A stretch of 64,000 nt of DNA from Icerya purchasi (taxonomy: Eukaryota > Arthropoda > Insecta > Hemiptera > Monophlebidae), in the NCBI GenBank assembly GCA_039619475.1, contig CM077116.1, positions 382,936,760-383,000,759 of the forward strand, read 5' to 3'. The position numbers were made by a program, and so were the translations under genes. The notes beneath the pieces are model-generated. The model was not told the DNA's origin, searched no databases, and saw only the letters and a list, made by a program, of their open reading frames with translations. Positions 58,671 through 64,000 of the stretch are shown here, piece after piece. The number at the start of each line of letters is the position of its first letter. Position 1 is the stretch's first letter.

Positions 58671-60837
58671 TATGTATATAAGCAAGTCATAAAAAAGAAC
58701 AATTTACCTCAGTGTTATAATGACCAGTAAAATTAATTATAATTTGTATGTTAATGTAAAAATTTTCGGTAAAATGGTCTCTATTTACGTGTCTTTGGAC
58801 GGGAAAACGAAAAATAAGAAAAAGAAAAGAAATATGTATGAAAATATTAACATGATACCAGTTTATAATAATGAAGAATAATGATATAGATTTAGCGTTT
58901 CTATTTTAACTTTAATAATCATTTAATCGAAGTTCCTCTTTTGTTCTGTATGTTTTGTTTCGTAATTGTGTTATTTGTAACATACCGTCTAATTATTAAA
59001 AATACTGCAACGTTTTCCGCCAAAATTTTATGAACAGTTTTCCGTTTGTAATAGATACTATACGCTTATGTTATAAATTTATTAATATTACGCACATAAT
59101 ACTTATATTATATAATTAATGACGTTTATTGGAATACCGTTTTAATAAAATTACTTTTACTAATCACCGAGATTATTCTTATACGAATTTTCGAAGATTT
59201 TTTATTAATATTTTGTAAAAAAATACGTGAAAATAATTGCCAGGCTTTTGCATTTGTTTGCGCCAAAAATTTCTTGGCAGATCGAATTTGTCGAAAAAAA
59301 TAAAACCAAATACTTATTGGTTTTCTAAATTTTCTCTTCGGTTAAAACGATTTAAACTAAAATTACGTTTACGTAAAAATTGTTGCACTTCAATGCTTTT
59401 TCTGAATTACACATATGGAACTTAAGTGTCGTGTCAGCTAAAATATTGCAGAAGAGAATAAATGTTTTTTAAAGGAAGTAATTTTATTTGTGAAAACACA
59501 ACCGAAAGGAGTAAATTTTTCATAATTTAAATATATATATATATATATAACTTAAAATAATTAACCCACAAAATGTAAATATGTATTCGAAAAAAATTGA
59601 ATTGCCAAATTGAAATAAAAAAAAAAAAGAAGGAATTTGCCACTTCTTTACATTTTCTAGAGAAAATTGCGCGTTTAAGTTTGCTTGGACCTTTCTGAAA
59701 ATTTCAAAACAAAATATTTATAATTTGTATCATGTGTACGTGCACTACTACTGGTGTTTATCGAACTGATTAATGTAGTAAATCCAATGAAAATATTGTT
59801 GTAATTTTTTAAATATGAGAAACGCGTTGTTGCATACAATTGCTTTAGAAATTATTTAAATTGTCTAAACTAATCATCATGCTCATTAACGTTCGAAAAT
59901 TAATAGAATAATATTTTACAGACCGGAGGAAAGCGGAATTTAATTTTTTTCACTTCTCTAAGCGAACAGTTGCCCACGTATAGGCAGATTTCGAATTCTG
60001 TTTTTAGGCTTGTGACATTTTTAAAGCTGCATTTTTATACTATTGGTAGTTAAACAGTTTTGTATCTTGTACAGATTTTCATGAGCTATAAAAATGGCAA
60101 ATTCGTACAATGATAATTCGCAACGTAATCAAAATATTGGTAAAATGCGCGCGTAAAAGAATAAAAATTAATATTATATTAATAAAACAATGTAAGGATC
60201 GATGAAATCTTTAAAAAGAGGCTTTAAATAATACGAATAAAAACAAAGCCAGCGTTAGCTATTTAATTATAATAGCTGGAAATGACGTAGGATATAATCA
60301 ACAGAATGCTGGAAACAACTTGTAATTATTTTCGTGATCGATTACAAAAAAAAAAAAAAATAAAAAAAATAAAATAAATAGTTCAATGAATAATAGTCGA
60401 CCAATTGATACAACCTGAAGAGACAATATCAGCTGTGTAGTTTTTATACCCTACTGTCTAACTATTCATTCTATTAAAATTCAAAAATCAAAGACAACCA
60501 TGGAAAAAAACCTACTATTTCAGATTTAGCAGTACTGAAAAGATTAAATACTGCCGTAAAAATAAACTAGATGTTATGTCGATTTAGAATTATAGTAAAC
60601 GCATAAACCGAGTACCGTTTGAACTGATTATTTTGATAAGGCTATTTTTATCATCAAGCCTCAATGGTACCATTTATTTTATTACATATCTCACGCGTTA
60701 TTTCTTTTGTATTTTTTCTGGCACACATATTTATAGTAAAAATACAAACTACTTTTTTAGCATCCTTTTCTAAAGTAAAGCAAGTCCCATACCCTTGATA
60801 ATAAGGTATCGTGGATTGTGTAATTAAGCTTTTCATA

Positions 60838-61047
60838 ATGCATTAAGCCTAATGGATCTGATGAGAATACTGGGGCCAGTTCCTTTCTACTTGGCATCCG
60901 CCTTTCCTTTCCCCCCGATTTCTCCGGTACCCAATTATTTTAGGCTGGGTAAACCTGGGAGCGACTTGGATCCGGAATGAGACAAGTGCCGAATGACACC
61001 TCTGATTTGGTAGCTAAGCAACTTTAACCACTAGGCTACAACCATAC
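60838..61047 (-). mobile_element. tRNA-derived SINE, copy 4, inverted
   Basis: The reverse complement begins gtatggttgtagcctagtgg (box A near 61040-61027), has a mutated box B (cattcggcacttg), then the family body: ggatccaagtcgctcccagg, gggtaccggagaaat and gatccattaggctta. The only copy on the minus strand. Confidence 0.82.
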
Positions 61048-61839
61048 TTCTCTGTAATTAGTTTAAAGAGTGTTAATTCAATTCTTTCGGGTTGTTCAAG
61101 GTCGATTTTTTTTCGCCTTACCCATGATGGTCTTAGATATATCTGAACTTCTGACTGAAGCAATGGTTGGAATTTTTATATAAATACCTCCCGTGTAAAT
61201 AATTTTTTTCGTGATTATATTACCTACCAGTGCGTCTACTTATTAATATCTTCAGGAAAGCTAGTTTTCCATTCTGTTCCTAATATTCTTATCCGACGAG
61301 TTTAAAATGATAAGTAATTTATTTAAGTTTTGTTATGTGTTGCCAAATCATGAAGATATTCCGCTTTGATTACTCGTGGTTTCATTAAATAGTTTCATGA
61401 AAATATGGGCACAGAAGCAAGAGCCAAACTTATCACATTTTGTTTGAAAAATTTTCCGCTAAATGTGAAAAAGTTTGATTCGGTAACCGCTTTCATTAAT
61501 TTAATAGTTTCAATAGAAATACCGAAATTTTTGACCAGGTGGTTGGTATCCGTTATTCGTAAGCCAGAGTATCATATCAAAATTAGGCATAATGCTATCC
61601 AATTCTGGTTTAATATCCTTAGTGTTTTCAGTGAGTTGTTTCGCGTTTATGGATACAATGTACCATATTAACGGCTTTAATCATTTCATTATATGGTAAA
61701 TCATTTCAACCGAAAAGTTTACTATAATCGAGCTTATGTCTCTCGGATATCTTGTTTATACATTTTAGGAAACTCTCATAACCTTCATAATGTGAAAATA
61801 CTGTTGTGTTCCTCCACTCCCGGTCGAACGTAAACGAAT

Positions 61840-62170
61840 AATAAAAAAAACAAAAAGATCGACTTTCTGAATAAACTCTTTTTATTTCGCTATCGACCCG
61901 AAAGTGGTCCGTAGTTCTTTATTTATTATTAAATAAAGTAATTACAACTACGTGTAATGAGACCGAGTTTAACCAGCCAACGGCTCGATTGATGGAAACG
62001 ACTTCGAACTGCCGAACGTAGCAGAAAAACTCCGAAGATCGAAGAAAACCGAGAGGACTGGAACCGAATAGCACGGATATATAGACTCGACTGATTTTGG
62101 GGAGAAAACACGGATTCGACTTCGCCGTTCCAGCGAAGTTATCCGGAGCAAGCCGCTTAAGATGGCTGTA
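61840..62170 (-). mobile_element. Possible solo LTR or LTR fragment
   Basis: The minus strand shows a promoter-like order: GC-richer U3, a TATA-like ctatatatc (about 62085), the pyrimidine-rich ggttccagtcctctcggttt about 25 bp on, then aataaataaag (about 61925) as a polyadenylation signal and a T-rich end. The base composition differs clearly from the flanks. I could not define TG...CA ends, a primer-binding site or a partner LTR, so this is tentative. Minus-strand sequence at 61820-61700 reads partly open (EGYESFLKCINKISERHK) but I do not recognise it. Confidence 0.35.
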
Positions 62171-62569
62171 TGAGGAGGGTGATTGACGAAAGAAATTACA
62201 CAGAACAGAAATATGAAAAACAGAAGATAATCATGTTGCAGAAATGAGGACTACACTAATTGGTTCGTTTATGGACGAACAGAAAAGGGATCTTAGATAA
62301 CAACACGGCTGTTCGCGAGAAACATCGTTGGACACACGGATCGAGCAAATAGGGGACGGAAATGCAATAGGCAGAGGTTAAGGGATGACAGATGTAAAAC
62401 AGCGACAGGAAAATGCACTTCGGTTCGGAGTAAAATATCTAATCAGTAGACAACGTTAAGTAAAAGAACACGAATAAGAAATATAAAGATTATCGGAATT
62501 GGTGATGGAAATAAGGCAGCGATAGCGAAACGAAAATGGTACAGATAATATTAATAATCATAATAGTTA

Positions 62570-62596
62570 TAATAATAATAATAATAATAATAATAA
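62570..62596 (+). repeat. (ATA)n microsatellite
   Basis: About nine ATA units. Confidence 0.95.
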
Positions 62597-62879
62597 CTAA
62601 TAACATAGAATAAAAACGGAAAAGTAGGTAGGAGTACAACAATACGTAAAAACATCATTCTTTTATCCAAATTCAAATTTTTTATTAGTATCTTTTTAGT
62701 GATCTGTGCAAATAAGCTTTTGTTAATTTCTAATTATGGGCTAATAATAATCATAATCTATTCCCGTTCGATACGATCATTTTCTACGCTTATATGTCAT
62801 ATGTCAGATCGAGCTTATGCGATGAGCTGATGTGAAAATGCACAGTTGAAAAGTTATATTTCGTCCTTTGTCAGTATTA

Positions 62880-63625
62880 TTATCGGTACGGTTTTATTTT
62901 TCCTGGACAGTTCAGTTATTTTGGTCATCATATTTTTGAGGTCTTGAGCATTGCATTTCCAGTTGTCTATCTTCGGTTTAATCCACAATCTTTTATGATG
63001 GCTGGCAATAACGTCTTTAAAACAAAGTCATGGTGTGCCGAGCGGATGTCTTCCATTCGCCCGAATGCTATACATCGTCAGTTTCCGAATTCTATCTTGC
63101 TCTATCCTCTGCACGTGTCCCGTCTAGGTCACACGTTTCCTCGCCAACATTTCCGCTATTGATCGACAGGTTGTTCCGACCAACACTTTTCCATTTCGTA
63201 TGCGATCCATCCGCCTTACCGGAAGAATTTTTCGCAGGTGTCTTACACAAGTTTTGTAAGTTACTTATTCGTTATCAGCAGCCATGTTTCGTCACCGGAT
63301 AAGGGTGATCATTACTTTATACATGGCTATTTTAGTACCAATTGAAATATCTTTCTTCTTAAAAACACAACCCCATAATCTAGACTCGCATTTTTAAGCC
63401 GAGATGAAATTTCATTGTCTAATGTCACGCCCTTATTTACTTTACTACTACCCAAGCATCTTTCGCCGAGCGAACTTTCTTTCCACATATCTGCATGTTC
63501 CGTACCGTACGTCATCATTAATTTGCATAATTTTCGTCTTATCAAAATTTATTCAACTTATCTGTTTTATCGGTAACTATCACACAATCATCTGCATGCA
63601 TTGTGACGTCATATAGGTAGTATTT
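62880..63625 (-). mobile_element. LINE relic: RT catalytic block to C-terminus
   Basis: Right to left on the minus strand: HADDCVIVTDKTDKLNK (HADD at 63598-63587, family YADD), the usual next block decayed to VNKGVTLDNEISSRLKNASL (about 63440-63380), then the C-terminal region RHLRKILPVRRMDRIRN (about 63245-63195) and TGHVQRIEQDRIRK (about 63130-63090, family WxGHVxRMxxxR). The DxRI and GHV motifs are typical of endonuclease-type LINEs without RNase H. Its upstream half is absent, at least up to the window edge. Confidence 0.75.
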
Positions 63626-64000
63626 TTAATAATTTATTTACTGTATTTTGTTTTTCGAATAGTTATGGTGATTTAGTAAAATTTACATGGTTTGTATTGT
63701 TATAAGCGATTTCTTTGCTTAGAAATGTGCTATGTTTGCGGTATTCGGTATAAATTAAGAAACGGTTTTAAAAATATAGAAAATAGGAAAATTTTACTAA
63801 ATTAATATTACTAATTATTATCTTACTATAAAACTAGAAAACATTAAGCCATTTTTGTAACACAACGGTGTTGCGATCTTTCAGATGATGGCGATAGATA
63901 TTATAATTTGAGGATGTTATTCCACACTGTCGGCTATACGTTCCTTTTACAATTTCCTCTCTGTTTAGTTAATAAATAATTTTTTAAATTAATTCAGTTC

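Larger units (their letters stand above)
57503..64000. other. 3' UTR and downstream flank
   Basis: Candidate AATAAA signals lie at 58378-58383 and 59457-59462; neither can be chosen without transcripts. Microsatellites, a SINE (60838-61047), a possible LTR (about 61840-62170) and a LINE relic (about 62880-63625) follow. 59460-60830 and 63625-64000 show nothing I can name, and there is no second gene. Confidence 0.6.

Noticed and set aside
61405..61671. 88-codon + strand open frame downstream of unc-104
   Set aside because: No recognised family on either strand and no splice or polyadenylation support. Possibly part of an unrecognised element.

Overview
The window is AT-rich eukaryotic genomic DNA. 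It is dominated by one large, intron-rich gene on the + strand, the downstream part of an unc-104 / KIF1A-type kinesin-3. The exon-encoded protein resembles the insect orthologue (for example the block [11 protein letters not shown] followed by [11 protein letters not shown]), and the introns hold mariner, Tc1-like, SINE and non-LTR elements typical of insects. An insect other than Drosophila is likely; I cannot place the order.

Gene: I assembled 24 exons by hand from splice sites, phase matching and family similarity. They run from the FHA-domain exon (2243-2555) to a stop codon at 57500-57502. All phases agree, and the joined coding length is 3759 nt (1252 codons plus stop), or 1204 codons without the 48-codon cassette exon at 8343-8486. 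The motor domain and neck lie off the left edge. Order: FHA (exon 1); second coiled coil and KIF1B-type region (exons 2-6); optional cassette (exon 7); conserved stalk blocks (exons 8-15); DUF3694-type region (exons 16-18); linker (exons 19-20); C-terminal PH domain (exons 21-23); short tail (exon 24). Window residue numbers below count from the first residue of exon 1 and leave out the cassette.

Introns and flank: these are full of decayed mobile elements. I see three 3'-end copies of one RNase H-carrying LINE (about 2.75, 31.3-33.1 and 40.4 kb) plus a reverse-transcriptase fragment of probably related type (51.65 kb). A Jockey/CR1-like LINE (15.85-18.8 kb, +) has an inverted copy of its tail at 13.5 kb, and another LINE lies at 54.8-56.9 kb (-). 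Further LINE pieces lie at 47.3-48.3 kb (-) and 62.9-63.6 kb (-). There are two short mariner-like relics (34.8 and 44.9 kb, -), one Tc1-like relic with terminal inverted repeats (48.85-50.42 kb, +), four copies of a tRNA-derived SINE, two fold-back (palindromic) elements (14.1-14.7 and 40.9-41.1 kb), a possible solo LTR (about 61.8-62.2 kb) and many microsatellites.

No second host gene, RNA gene or CRISPR array is visible. From 57.5 to 64 kb there is only 3' flank with repeats. I did not find a new multi-gene system. The points most worth following are the frame-preserving cassette exon before a 14.5 kb intron, two possible alternative donors inside the kinesin, and the apparently uncharacterised SINE and fold-back families.
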